Part shown: in pieces, positions 14,642-24,485 of the stretch
Layout: each line of letters opens with the position of its first letter
How positions within the stretch are numbered: the stretch's first letter is position 1
Assembly (NCBI GenBank): GCA_041633555.1
Contig: JBFKFZ010000018.1
Span: 1 to 56,792, forward strand
From: JAHEAO01 sp041633555
GTDB taxonomy: Bacteria > Pseudomonadota > Alphaproteobacteria > Rhodobacterales > Rhodobacteraceae
Direction of reading: 5' to 3'
DNA: 56,792 nt
Notes under the pieces: generated by a model
Told to the model about the DNA's origin: nothing
Seen by the model: the letters and a program-made list of their open reading frames with translations, nothing else
The model's database searches: none
Made by a program: the position numbers and the translations under genes

Positions 14642-16894
14642 TCACGCCCTCCACTTCTGGACAACGTCTAGGAGCGCCTGCTTGTTTATCGGCTTGCTAA
14701 GAAAGTCGTCCATGCCGGCATTCAGGCAGCGCTCCCGGTCCTGTGGCAGGGCGTTGGCCGTCAGCGCGATGATCGGGCAGTAGCCTGCCGTCTGCTCGCC
14801 TTCGATCTTGCGGATCGCATGGGTCGCCTCCAGGCCGTCCATTTGCGGCATCGACATGTCCATCAGGATGAGATCGGGCCCGATCTCGGAATACTTGTTC
14901 AGGGCTTCGAGGCCGTTTTCGGCGAAGGTCAGGGCGACCGATGCGCTTTTCAGCATGGATTTCACGATCAGCTGGTTGGTCTTGTTGTCATCCGCAACCA
15001 GAATGCTGAGTTGCGCCGCGTTCGCCGTCGTCGTTGTTGCGGGCGACCCCTTTGCCGACCTGTCAGGGAGTTCCTGAAGCGAGTGTACTACCGCGGCCTT
15101 CAATTTTTCGGAGCGGACGGGCTTGAGCAGCACGCTGGAGAACCCGAGGTCCTTCTTGGTCGTGGCACTGACCGACTGATCGACGGACGACAGGATAACC
15201 AATGGCGTCTTCTGGTAGTCGGGACGCTTTCGGATCTCTTTCGCAAGTTCCAGGCCGTCCATCTGCGGCATCTGGAAATCGAGAATGATGAGGTCGATGG
15301 CCGCTTCCGAGTCGCGAGACGCCTCGAGCTGTGCGAGGGCCTCGGCCCCCGACGAGGCAAGCACTGGCCGTATCTTCCAGCTTGCCAGGCGCTCGGAGAG
15401 AATGGTCCTGTTCACGGCCAGATCGTCCACAACGAGGGCTCTCAAGCCCACCAGATCCACGTCCTGGTCCGGATCGCGAGGGGACTGGGCGGCACTCTTT
15501 GGAAGCGTGACCTCCACGGTAAAGACCGATCCCTGGCCGATTTCGGATTTTGCCGATATCTGACCGCCCATGAGGGCAACCAGCCTGGAAGAAATGGCAA
15601 GCCCAAGACCGGTTCCTTCAAACTTCCGGTTGGTGGCCCCGTCGACCTGCTCGAAGGCATTGAAGATCCGGTCGATCTGAATCGAAGGTATACCGACGCC
15701 TGTATCTATCACGTCGATCCGAAGCCCGTATCCATCCTCAATTTCCTGTCCAGTCACCTCGACATAGACATATCCGGTCAAGGTGAACTTCACCGCGTTG
15801 CCCACGAGGTTGGTGACGACCTGCCGCAGCCGGCCGACATCGCCCTCAAACATCGTCGGCAGGCTCGGATCATAGCCAAGCGTGACCTCGATGCCCTTTT
15901 CACTCGCCTGTGTGGAGACCAGGGTGACGATGTCTTCAAGCGCAGACTGCAGATCGAACGGCGCGATCTCCAGCTCCATCTTGCCGGCTTCGATCTTAGA
16001 GAAGTTCAGGATGTCATTGATGATGGCAAGAAGCGCGGTGCCGGATTTCGAGATGGTTTCGGCATACATCGTCTGTTCATCATCGAGATCGGTCTCCATG
16101 ATCAGTTCGGCCATTCCGATCACGCCATTCATCGGGGTGCGGATCTCGTGGCTCATATTGGCAAGGAATTCGGATTTTGCGCGATTTGCCGTGTCGGCTT
16201 TCTGCCGGGCGATTTCGAGTGCCCGCTCGCGGTCATCCCGTTCGGCCAGCGTCTCGGCCAGCACGGTAACGGATTTGTCGAGCGCCTGGAACTCGCGGGA
16301 CACGAAATTCGCGAGTGGTTCACCTTGATGATTAGAGCCCGAGATAACGGCCGACATCCTGTGATGGATGTTCCGCAGCGGCTGCATGGCGAGAAAGTTC
16401 ATCTGCAGGAGGAAGATCACCGACAGAACAAGAACCGCTGCCGCGATGGTGATCTTCGCCTGTTTCACGTTTTCCTGGATCAGCGCCAGCCCCTCTGCCG
16501 TCGACCAATCCACCTCCATTACGCCGAAGGACTCGCCTTCAAGCAGGATATCCTGCGAAAAGCGCCGGACGGGCACCGCTTCGCTCCACCGGTCGGCGAC
16601 AATGTGGGCAATTGCGTCGCCATCGACGCTGAGAATGGTGACCGCCAGAAGCTTAGGGTTCCGCGCGACAGCCTCCTCAAGCGTCGTTTCCAGAACCGGC
16701 GTGTCTTCGGTGATGATCGGTTCAAGCATCAGCCCGCTGAGAAGCGAAACCGTCAGTTTCGCCTGCTCCAGCAGTTCCTCGTTCATGCGGCTGGTTTCCG
16801 CGCGGCGCTCGAACTCCCCCAGCACGAATGTGACGAACAGGGCGGCAAACAGCATGGAAAGCGCGATCTGGGCGTTGATCCCGATGCGCGACAT
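14642..16894 (-). CDS. membrane hybrid histidine kinase with two receiver domains
   Basis: This sensor kinase (about 750 residues) has a first membrane helix (10-27) and a periplasmic loop of about 120 residues. A second helix (147-167), a HAMP-like linker and coiled coil lead to the HisKA domain with phospho-acceptor H249 in NMSHEIRTPMNGVIG. The HATPase domain carries NLVGNAVKF, DTGVGIP and GTGLGLAIS. Two receiver domains follow, with phospho-aspartates D539 (LIILDFQMP) and D679 (LILMDMSMP). There is no Hpt domain, so a separate phosphotransferase must finish the relay. I chose ATG at 16892-16894; an alternative at 16963 overlaps the upstream gene. The gene follows the PhnD-like binding-protein gene by 19 bases, so that protein is its likely sensory partner. 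Confidence 0.92.
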   Translation of the reverse strand: MSRIGINAQIALSMLFAALFVTFVLGEFERRAETSRMNEELLEQAKLTVSLLSGLMLEPIITEDTPVLETTLEEAVARNPKLLAVTILSVDGDAIAHIVADRWSEAVPVRRFSQDILLEGESFGVMEVDWSTAEGLALIQENVKQAKITIAAAVLVLSVIFLLQMNFLAMQPLRNIHHRMSAVISGSNHQGEPLANFVSREFQALDKSVTVLAETLAERDDRERALEIARQKADTANRAKSEFLANMSHEIRTPMNGVIGMAELIMETDLDDEQTMYAETISKSGTALLAIINDILNFSKIEAGKMELEIAPFDLQSALEDIVTLVSTQASEKGIEVTLGYDPSLPTMFEGDVGRLRQVVTNLVGNAVKFTLTGYVYVEVTGQEIEDGYGLRIDVIDTGVGIPSIQIDRIFNAFEQVDGATNRKFEGTGLGLAISSRLVALMGGQISAKSEIGQGSVFTVEVTLPKSAAQSPRDPDQDVDLVGLRALVVDDLAVNRTILSERLASWKIRPVLASSGAEALAQLEASRDSEAAIDLIILDFQMPQMDGLELAKEIRKRPDYQKTPLVILSSVDQSVSATTKKDLGFSSVLLKPVRSEKLKAAVVHSLQELPDRSAKGSPATTTTANAAQLSILVADDNKTNQLIVKSMLKSASVALTFAENGLEALNKYSEIGPDLILMDMSMPQMDGLEATHAIRKIEGEQTAGYCPIIALTANALPQDRERCLNAGMDDFLSKPINKQALLDVVQKWRA

Positions 16895-16913
16895 GCGCCT
16901 GCCGGCCCGCCGG

Positions 16914-17825
16914 TCAGAATTCGCGACTGTGGGCCATCGCCTTTCGGATGAAATCATAGTCAAGGTCGCTGCCTTCCAGGAAACCGTCTTCTACGAGACT
17001 CGAAGAGACCTCTCTGACCTCCGGTGAAAGCATGATCCGCCGGATCGCCGCTGATACTTTCGGGTCGAGATCGGATGCTGCGAGCCAGGGTTTGGTGACA
17101 TTGTCGAATTCGAAGAGAACCTTGATCGGCACGCCGTTCTTCACCAGTTTCTTGAACGTGCCTTCCTTCAACGCGCCTGCCGTGAACTTCCTTGCGCCGA
17201 CGGCCGTGCCGACAACGTCGTGACGTCCCAGATATTCGAAGCCGCTCAGATCGGCGCTGTTGATGCCGGCATCAAGTAGATGGCTCTGGGCGAGGAAGCG
17301 GCCGATGGTCGACAGTTCGTCTCCGAAAGCGAAACTCTCATGCTTGAGGTCAGCCAGCGATTTCGCCTCGCAGTCCACATGCACCGCGATCACACCCTTG
17401 AACGTCTTCGAGCCCTCGTTGGCCTCCATCGCGATGATCTGGATGCCCGGATTGCGCTCCCTCACCGTCACGTAAGAAGCGGGGCCGAACCGCGCGAAAT
17501 CAACGTCGCCGTCAGCCAGATGCCCGATACCGGTATCGTAGTCCTTGGCGATCTTCATGCGGATCTTGACCGGCTCGCCAAGCTCTACTGTCAGTTGTTC
17601 AGAAAGGTAATTCAGGAACGGCTTGTATTGCCTGACGGTCTCGGTCGGCTTGTCCGCCGCGTAGGTCCCGAAGACCAGGTTGATGTCGGCAAGCGCCGGC
17701 AACGGCAAACACAGCGCCAATGCCGCGAGGCACAAGCGCAGCCTGCCCCGGGCGGTACGAGCCGCGGCCTCCATCAGCATGGGTAACTGCATAATTCCAT
17801 GACGTCGCCGCCGTAGTCTGATCAT
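16914..17825 (-). CDS. PhnD-type periplasmic substrate-binding protein
   Basis: The 303-residue protein belongs to the PhnD/SsuA/transferrin-like binding-protein family. A basic, hydrophobic N-terminus ending LALCLPLPALA is a signal peptide, and the mature protein begins near DINLVFGTYAADKPTETVRQ. Typical family features are FLNYLSEQL, DGDVDFARFGPASYV and FAFGDELSTIGRFL. No ABC permease or ATPase is beside it; the next gene is the hybrid histidine kinase, so it probably presents a ligand to that sensor. Relatives bind phosphonates, phosphite or, in tetrathionate and thiosulfate sensors of the TtrS/ThsS type, sulfur oxyanions. ATG at 17823-17825 has AAGGA eight bases upstream. The ligand is not known. 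Confidence 0.85.
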   Translation of the reverse strand: MIRLRRRRHGIMQLPMLMEAAARTARGRLRLCLAALALCLPLPALADINLVFGTYAADKPTETVRQYKPFLNYLSEQLTVELGEPVKIRMKIAKDYDTGIGHLADGDVDFARFGPASYVTVRERNPGIQIIAMEANEGSKTFKGVIAVHVDCEAKSLADLKHESFAFGDELSTIGRFLAQSHLLDAGINSADLSGFEYLGRHDVVGTAVGARKFTAGALKEGTFKKLVKNGVPIKVLFEFDNVTKPWLAASDLDPKVSAAIRRIMLSPEVREVSSSLVEDGFLEGSDLDYDFIRKAMAHSREF

Positions 17826-17999
17826 GGCCGATATCCTTCCTTGTCCGGTTGCCGCGTGTCCCCGACGCGAACGATGCGGGCAACCTTTGCACCCTGATAA
17901 GAAGAATTCGTTAATGCCTGCCAGCCCCGATATCGGCAGGTCCACCTTCCCCGACATTTCGAGCCAATATCGTTAACCAATTGCTTCTAAATATATTTA

Positions 18000-18015
18000 T
18001 TAACTGAATATTAAC
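18000..18015 (+). promoter_or_regulatory. full CtrA-type binding site (TTAA-N7-TTAAC)
   Basis: TTAA (18000-18003), seven bases, then TTAAC (18011-18015) exactly matches the consensus for the response regulator CtrA. It lies in an unusually AT-rich stretch (about 17969-18016) between the divergent PhnD-like gene and the multidomain gene starting at 18071. A further half site, GTTAAC, is at 17972-17977. The match is seen in the sequence; occupancy by CtrA is inferred. Confidence 0.6.
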
Positions 18016-18070
18016 GACGATAGTGCGCCACTAGGGAACTGCAGCCGGCAGGGAAACAGGGGGACACATC

Positions 18071-21000
18071 ATGCGGACACTCTCCAAGTCACGGAGCGCC
18101 ATTCGGGCGTGGACGGCGTTCGTATCCGCTGCCCCGGCCTGTCTTGTACCTTCGGTCGCCTTGGCAATCCCCTCGCCCGAGCTGGTGCTCGGATCGGTTT
18201 CCTCGCTGTCGCAGGTCTTCGCGGTCGGTGTCGCGGCGGTCACCGGAGCGGGTGCACTGGTGGCCCGGCGTCTGGGTGTCGCCCCCCGCGTGGGCACCGG
18301 GGCGCGGGTTCCAACCCGGCTGATCCTCGCGCTTGTCCTGACGGCCTTGGCCCTCGGCGCGCTCAACCTCTGGCAGTACCGGATGCAGAGTGCGCGTGAG
18401 CTTGCCCGCCTTCAGGCCACGCTTGTCAGACCAGCGCAGTTTGCCGGAACCGAGATCAAGGATGATGCGCTGGTCGAGACGAGCTTTGCGAAGCAATCGG
18501 AAAGCCCTCTGGCCCTGACCACTGCAGAGGCCGAGCGGCTCTTGCAGGGCGAGGCCGACGGAGCCCCCACGCTCTTCTTCGATATCCGCGAGACCGCGGA
18601 ATACGCGATGGGCACCCTGCCCGGCGCACAGCATGTCCGCTACCCCGATTTCGAGCGCTCCGAGATTCCGGCCAATGACAAGCCGGTCGTCCTGTTCTGC
18701 CATAACGGCAACCGCAGCAGCGAAACCTGTGCCGCGCTCGCGGCACGTGGCGTGGATTGCCGATTCATCAGCGGCGGGATCGAGAAATGGATTGTCGAGG
18801 GGCGAACCTTCAGCGACAAGAAAGTCAGATCCCTGTCGGACCTGCGCGCGATACCGGCCTATGAGAACAAGGAAACGCTACTTGGCACCGACGCTTTCCA
18901 AAAGCTGTTGACAAGCGAGAATGCCCAGATCGTCGACACGAGATATCCCGGTGACTATGCGGCCGCTCACCTGCCCGGCGCCATAAACATCCCCCTCCGC
19001 GCCCTGCCGAGCGACGAGTTGAAACGCCGGATCTCGGGCCTTGGTGATGCACCGGTCGTCGCCGCCTGCTACGACCGCCGCAGCTGCTTCATGTCGCAGG
19101 TTCTGGGACTGGAGCTGACTCAGGCTGGGCTCGATTTCCGCGGGCGCTACACGACCCCTTGGGAATATTTCGTGCCCCCTGAGTCGAAGCCGCATGTGCA
19201 GGCCTGGCTGGCAGATCAGGAGATGACCCTTTGGTCGCGTGCAGTTTCCGGGCTGGCGGGCCTCCTGGCCATGATCGGTGAGAAGAGCCATTTCCTGGTC
19301 GGCCTCGTGGCCCTTTCGCTGGTCTCGCGCCTGCTCGTTCTGCCGATCGCCCTGAAATCCGAGCGCGACCAGATCGTGAGCACCAGATTTGCGGGCGAGT
19401 TGAAGGCGGTTAAGGCAAAGCTCACGGGCGATCCCGCCCGCAAGGCCCGCGCGGTCCGGCAGTTCCATGCCGACAAGGGCCTCACCCCAATGCGCAACCT
19501 GATCGCGCTGCTCTTCCTGCCCGTCATGATGCTCGGGCTCGGCGCCGTCGAACAGGCGGCCGCATCGACCTCTGTCTCATTCATTTGGGTCGGGAACATC
19601 GGTCTGCCCGATCAGACCTATATCCTTCCGGTTATCTCCGCGCTGCTGGCAGGGATCTACCTGCACTGGGCCGTCGCGAAAGCCCGGCGTCAGGCGGCGC
19701 TCTGGTGGGCGATCGGCGCGCCGGTGATGTTCGGCCTTGTCTTCCAGCTTAGTGCGGCGGGCAATATCTACCTGTGCTGCAGCCTGCTATTGCTGCTGGT
19801 CCAGCGGGCCTATGTCGTGGGACTGCTCGGGCAGGCGGCAGACGCCCTCGGGCGCACGGCGGGACGGTGGCAGCGGCGGGGCTATCCCGAGGGCGTCTTC
19901 CCGCTTGGCGACACCGATTCGCTGCGGGACAGTGGCAACAAGTCTTATCGTCTGTCGGTTCTCCGGAATGCCGGACTTCCGGTGCCTGACGGTCTGGTGT
20001 TGGGCCATGCAGCGATCGAGACCTATCGGCGCATGACAGATGCTGAAAAGGACGCCTTTTCCCGCATCGTCTGGAACAAGGCTGGCCGGGTTCCCTGTGC
20101 GATCCGCAGCTCCGCCTCGAACGAGGACGGTGCAGTTCAGAGCTTTGCCGGTGTGTTCGAAAGCGTTCTCGACGTCGAAGAGACGGGGATCCGCCGGGGT
20201 CTCGACGCCGTCGTTGCCTCGTTCTCCTCGGCCCGCGCGGCAACCTACTGCGCTGACGACGAGACCGGCTGCCCCGGCAATATCCTTGTACAACGGATGG
20301 TCGACTCCGACTATGCCGGGGTGCTCTTTACCGAGGATCCGACCGCACCGGGCCTGATGATGGTCGAACTCGTCGCCGGTTGCGGCGACGATCTGGTCTC
20401 TGGCCGGGCGACACCGCAAAGCCTGCGCTACGGCCGATACACGCGGATGCCCGCAAATGACGAACAACCGCCGATCGACCTCGCGCCGCTGCTCGACCTC
20501 GGGCGGAAGATCGAGGCGATCTTTGGTTCACCACAGGATATCGAATGGGCCTATGCCGACGGTTCCTTCCAGATCGTGCAGAGCCGCGACATCACCACCC
20601 GAGCGGCCGGCACCGCTGCAGAGAGGGCGCGTATCGAGGAATGGCGCCGGATCCTGAGCGACTACAGCCATGCCGCGCCTGACCAGGCGATCCTGGTCCA
20701 GGACGAAATGTCAGAAGTGCTGCCGCGCCCTACCCCGCTGTCTTTCTCGCTGATGGCGTCGATCTGGTCGCCGGGCGGAAGCGTCGATCTTGCCTGCCGC
20801 CAGTTGGGCGTGCGCTACGATCTGCCCGAAGGACGGCCGGGGCATCTGGTCAGCCTCTTTGGCCGCACCTATGTCGATTGCGAACTGAAGGCGCGCATGA
20901 CACTGCGCCTCAGCGCCGCCCGAGCAAGGAAGCTGCGGAAGCAGGCGGTGCCGATGATTTCGCATTTCCGCGAACAGGTGATGCCGGCGCTGGAAGAAGA

Positions 21001-22111
21001 TCTCGCGCTGTGGCGGGCGATTGATTTTGCGGCGCTGCCCGAAAGGAAGATCGTCGACAGCATCGACAAGCTGCAGAAAAAGCTTGTCGGAGAGATCTAT
21101 GTCGAGGCCGAGAAGATCAACATTCTTGCCGGTTTCGCGATGACCGAGGCGGAAGCCTTCTGCCGAGAAAACGAGGCGGCCCGGCACCGTCTGATGCATC
21201 CGGTTCTGCGCCATGCGCCGGTGAACCTGATCGATTCCTGCGCCCTGCTTACTGGGGGAGCGCAAAAGGCCCGGCTGATGTCGCTCATGGGTCACCGGGC
21301 AGTATTCGATTACGACCTGAGGACGCCGCGATACAGCGAAGCGCCAGAACTGCTCTGGCCCCTGTTGAAATGCGCGTCACTGGCACCGGCCAATTCGCCT
21401 GACACGCGGGCGCTCGATCTCGATGGCGATCCCGTCGATCTGGCGATCGAGTTTCAGGACCTAAAGGAACAGGCCAAGCACGAGGCGCTGAAGATCGTCG
21501 CCGAAATCAGGCGCGCGGTGCTGGCCCTTGCGGCAAAGACCGGCCTTGGCAACCTGATCTTCCAGCTGGATTTCGACGAACTACTGGAGGTCCAAAACCT
21601 CGAATTGGAACGCGTCACGGAAATTGCCGCTGCGCGCAAGTCGACTGCCGAGCAGCTTGGCAAGTCGGCGCCAAAGCAGGTCTCTCTGACTTTGCGGGAG
21701 TGCGAGATCCTGTCGCTGAGCGCGCCCGACAGGGCTCGGGCCGAGGATCTCGGATCCGCCGGAACCTGCGTGTCGGGCAGCACCGATGTCGCCGGCAGGG
21801 TTTTCATCGTCGATGACGAAACCGCGCTGGAATCGAGCGCTTTTGCCGAGTTCAGGGATGGCGATATTCTTGTCTGCCGCATGGTCAGCCCGGCCTGGCT
21901 GCCCTACGTCCTGCGCGCCGGAGCGGTCCTGTGCGAAGTCGGCGGCTGGCTGAGCCACATGGCGATCGTCGCCCGGGAAAAGGACATCCTGATGCTTGTC
22001 GGGTGCAAAGGGCTGGACAGGCTCGAGGACGGCACCCAGATCGACGTCAGGATCGACGGGACCTTCGAGGCGGTGCTGGCAGCCGATGCCGACCGGCGTC
22101 AGACGGCCTGA
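18071..22111 (+). CDS. two rhodanese domains + YidC/Oxa1-like domain + PEP-synthase/rifampin-phosphotransferase-like dikinase, single 1346-residue protein
   Basis: Domains in order are: a signal-like N-terminus ending PSVALA; two hydrophobic segments (about 45-68 and 80-100); rhodanese 1 (about 165-240, active loop CHNGNRS with C210); rhodanese 2 (about 285-370, loop CYDRRSC with C333 and C339); a YidC/Oxa1-like membrane domain (about 390-600, with the groove arginine R420 in VSRLLVLPI and the FIWVGNIGLPDQTYILPV region). Next come an ATP-grasp PEP-synthase N-domain (about 610-845: GNKSYRLSVLRNAGLPVPDG, IRSSASNEDG, QSRDITT), a helical middle region with SEVLPRPTPLS, and a swivelling phospho-histidine domain (about 1215-1335, H1296 in GGWLSHMAIVARE). 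The C-terminal PEP-binding barrel of PEP synthase is missing, as in rifampin phosphotransferases. AGGGGG precedes the ATG. Probable topology: rhodaneses periplasmic, dikinase cytosolic. Function unknown. Confidence 0.9.
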   Translation: MRTLSKSRSAIRAWTAFVSAAPACLVPSVALAIPSPELVLGSVSSLSQVFAVGVAAVTGAGALVARRLGVAPRVGTGARVPTRLILALVLTALALGALNLWQYRMQSARELARLQATLVRPAQFAGTEIKDDALVETSFAKQSESPLALTTAEAERLLQGEADGAPTLFFDIRETAEYAMGTLPGAQHVRYPDFERSEIPANDKPVVLFCHNGNRSSETCAALAARGVDCRFISGGIEKWIVEGRTFSDKKVRSLSDLRAIPAYENKETLLGTDAFQKLLTSENAQIVDTRYPGDYAAAHLPGAINIPLRALPSDELKRRISGLGDAPVVAACYDRRSCFMSQVLGLELTQAGLDFRGRYTTPWEYFVPPESKPHVQAWLADQEMTLWSRAVSGLAGLLAMIGEKSHFLVGLVALSLVSRLLVLPIALKSERDQIVSTRFAGELKAVKAKLTGDPARKARAVRQFHADKGLTPMRNLIALLFLPVMMLGLGAVEQAAASTSVSFIWVGNIGLPDQTYILPVISALLAGIYLHWAVAKARRQAALWWAIGAPVMFGLVFQLSAAGNIYLCCSLLLLLVQRAYVVGLLGQAADALGRTAGRWQRRGYPEGVFPLGDTDSLRDSGNKSYRLSVLRNAGLPVPDGLVLGHAAIETYRRMTDAEKDAFSRIVWNKAGRVPCAIRSSASNEDGAVQSFAGVFESVLDVEETGIRRGLDAVVASFSSARAATYCADDETGCPGNILVQRMVDSDYAGVLFTEDPTAPGLMMVELVAGCGDDLVSGRATPQSLRYGRYTRMPANDEQPPIDLAPLLDLGRKIEAIFGSPQDIEWAYADGSFQIVQSRDITTRAAGTAAERARIEEWRRILSDYSHAAPDQAILVQDEMSEVLPRPTPLSFSLMASIWSPGGSVDLACRQLGVRYDLPEGRPGHLVSLFGRTYVDCELKARMTLRLSAARARKLRKQAVPMISHFREQVMPALEEDLALWRAIDFAALPERKIVDSIDKLQKKLVGEIYVEAEKINILAGFAMTEAEAFCRENEAARHRLMHPVLRHAPVNLIDSCALLTGGAQKARLMSLMGHRAVFDYDLRTPRYSEAPELLWPLLKCASLAPANSPDTRALDLDGDPVDLAIEFQDLKEQAKHEALKIVAEIRRAVLALAAKTGLGNLIFQLDFDELLEVQNLELERVTEIAAARKSTAEQLGKSAPKQVSLTLRECEILSLSAPDRARAEDLGSAGTCVSGSTDVAGRVFIVDDETALESSAFAEFRDGDILVCRMVSPAWLPYVLRAGAVLCEVGGWLSHMAIVAREKDILMLVGCKGLDRLEDGTQIDVRIDGTFEAVLAADADRRQTA

Positions 22112-22197
22112 CGCCGGACCGATTCGCGTCACCGGACCAGCCCAACCGTTCATCGAACCAAGCCGTTCTTGAGGGCAGGTTCCGCAGGTGGCGAGTG

Positions 22198-23219
<1,022 letters not shown>

Positions 23220-23220
<1 letters not shown>

Positions 23221-24485
23221 CAGTTGCCTCCGTTAGCAGCGGCGATCTTTGGGTCTTGGCTAACCCAGGTCAGCCAGATGGCCGCGGTCCAGGTGAAGTT
23301 GTCGCCGCCGCAGGGGGTAGCGTCGAGCGGATCGAAATACTCGAAGAACCCGTGCTTGTGGATCAGGTCGGAGGTCTCCTTGCGCAGCCGTTCGGCCAGA
23401 TCGTGGCGGCCCGCGTCAATCAAACCGATGGCGATCAGCGAATTGACCACCGGCCAGGTCGGTCCGCGCCAGTATTTGCGCGGATTGAACGACGCGGCTT
23501 CAGGGTCGGCCGAAGGGATGCCGTACTTAACCTTGTCCCAAGCGCGCATCAGATGCGCATCGAGCTTGTCGTTTCCGGCGCCGGCCAGATAGGCCAGAAA
23601 GGCGCCCGAGCCAAGAATGCCGGCGAATTTCCCGGTGCGGAGATCGCGGGCGTCATAAGCGCCGAGATCATCGTTCCAGATCTTCGGCAGGGCGGTGCGC
23701 AGGGACTTGGCCCAGCCTTCGATCTCGGAAACGTCCTCGCCAAGGGCGCGGCCGATTTCGGCCAGATCCTCGTGGGCGCGCAGCAGGATGAAGGTAATCC
23801 CCGGATCGGCCATCAGGAACGGGCCATCGGCGACGATCTTGGCGTCGTCCCAGCCGACGCCCCGCCCGAACTCGACCATCGCGATATAGCGGTCGTAATC
23901 TTCCTTGGTGGGGCGCATCTCTGGGTTTACGTGACCCGTGTCGCGCCGCGTGTAGGGCCCGACCTTTGAACCATCGACGCCGGACATGCCGACATCCCAG
24001 TCCGGGCAATTGTCGCGGCCGCTTTCCCAGGGATGGATGATCGCGGCTGGTCCGTGGGTGCAGCGACTCTCGTGCCACCAGCGGTGCCACTTGACGAACT
24101 TCGGATAGAGAGCCTGGATCCGGGCACGTCCGGCTTCGGGGTCATTCTCCCAGATCCGCCGCGCGAGGATCGCGGTCACCGGGGGCTGGGTGATTCCGGA
24201 TGTCGCCGGGGTCTGCCCGGTATTCCAGACATCAGGACCGGGGAAGTAGCCCGGCGACGGCTTGTGGAAAATGATATGCGGCACCATGCCGCTTTCCCAC
24301 TGGCTGGCCATCAGCGTGTCCAACTCGTCCCAGGCGCGCGGCTTGTCGAAGGTCGAAAAGCCCCAGGCGGCAAAGACCGAGTCCCAGTTCCACTGATAAG
24401 GATAAAGGCCGTAGGTCGGCAGCGTATATCCGCCCTGGTCGTTCTTGCGGAGTATGTCGCGTGCTTGTTGATCGAGATCTGTCAT
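23220..24485 (-). CDS. MGH1/GH63-like glycoside hydrolase (trehalase-like alpha/alpha barrel)
   Basis: This 421-residue soluble enzyme has the (alpha/alpha)6-barrel pattern of the GH63/trehalase-like hydrolases, closest to the mannosylglycerate/glucosylglycerate hydrolase (MGH1) group. Telling stretches are YPYQWNWDSVFAAWGF, SQWESGMVPHIIFH, IHPWESGRDNCPDWD, RKYWRGPTWPVVNSL and HGFFEYFDPLDATPCGG. Acidic residues in WNWDS, WESGRDNCPDWD and FEYFD are likely in the active site. There is no signal peptide, so it should act on a substrate already imported by the surrounding transporter. It overlaps the permease gene upstream and the ATPase gene downstream by one base each. The substrate (glucosylglycerate, mannosylglycerate, trehalose or another alpha-glycoside) is inferred. 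Confidence 0.82.

Noticed and set aside
14819..16951. A 710-codon open frame on the plus strand opposite the hybrid kinase
   Set aside because: The minus-strand frame has full kinase and receiver motifs. The plus-strand translation is rich in His, Arg and Gly with no known motif, as expected of the antisense of a high-GC gene.
16914..17825. Naming the PhnD-like protein a phosphonate transporter component
   Set aside because: No phnC, phnE or other ABC genes accompany it. It is paired with a histidine kinase, so a sensory role is more likely.
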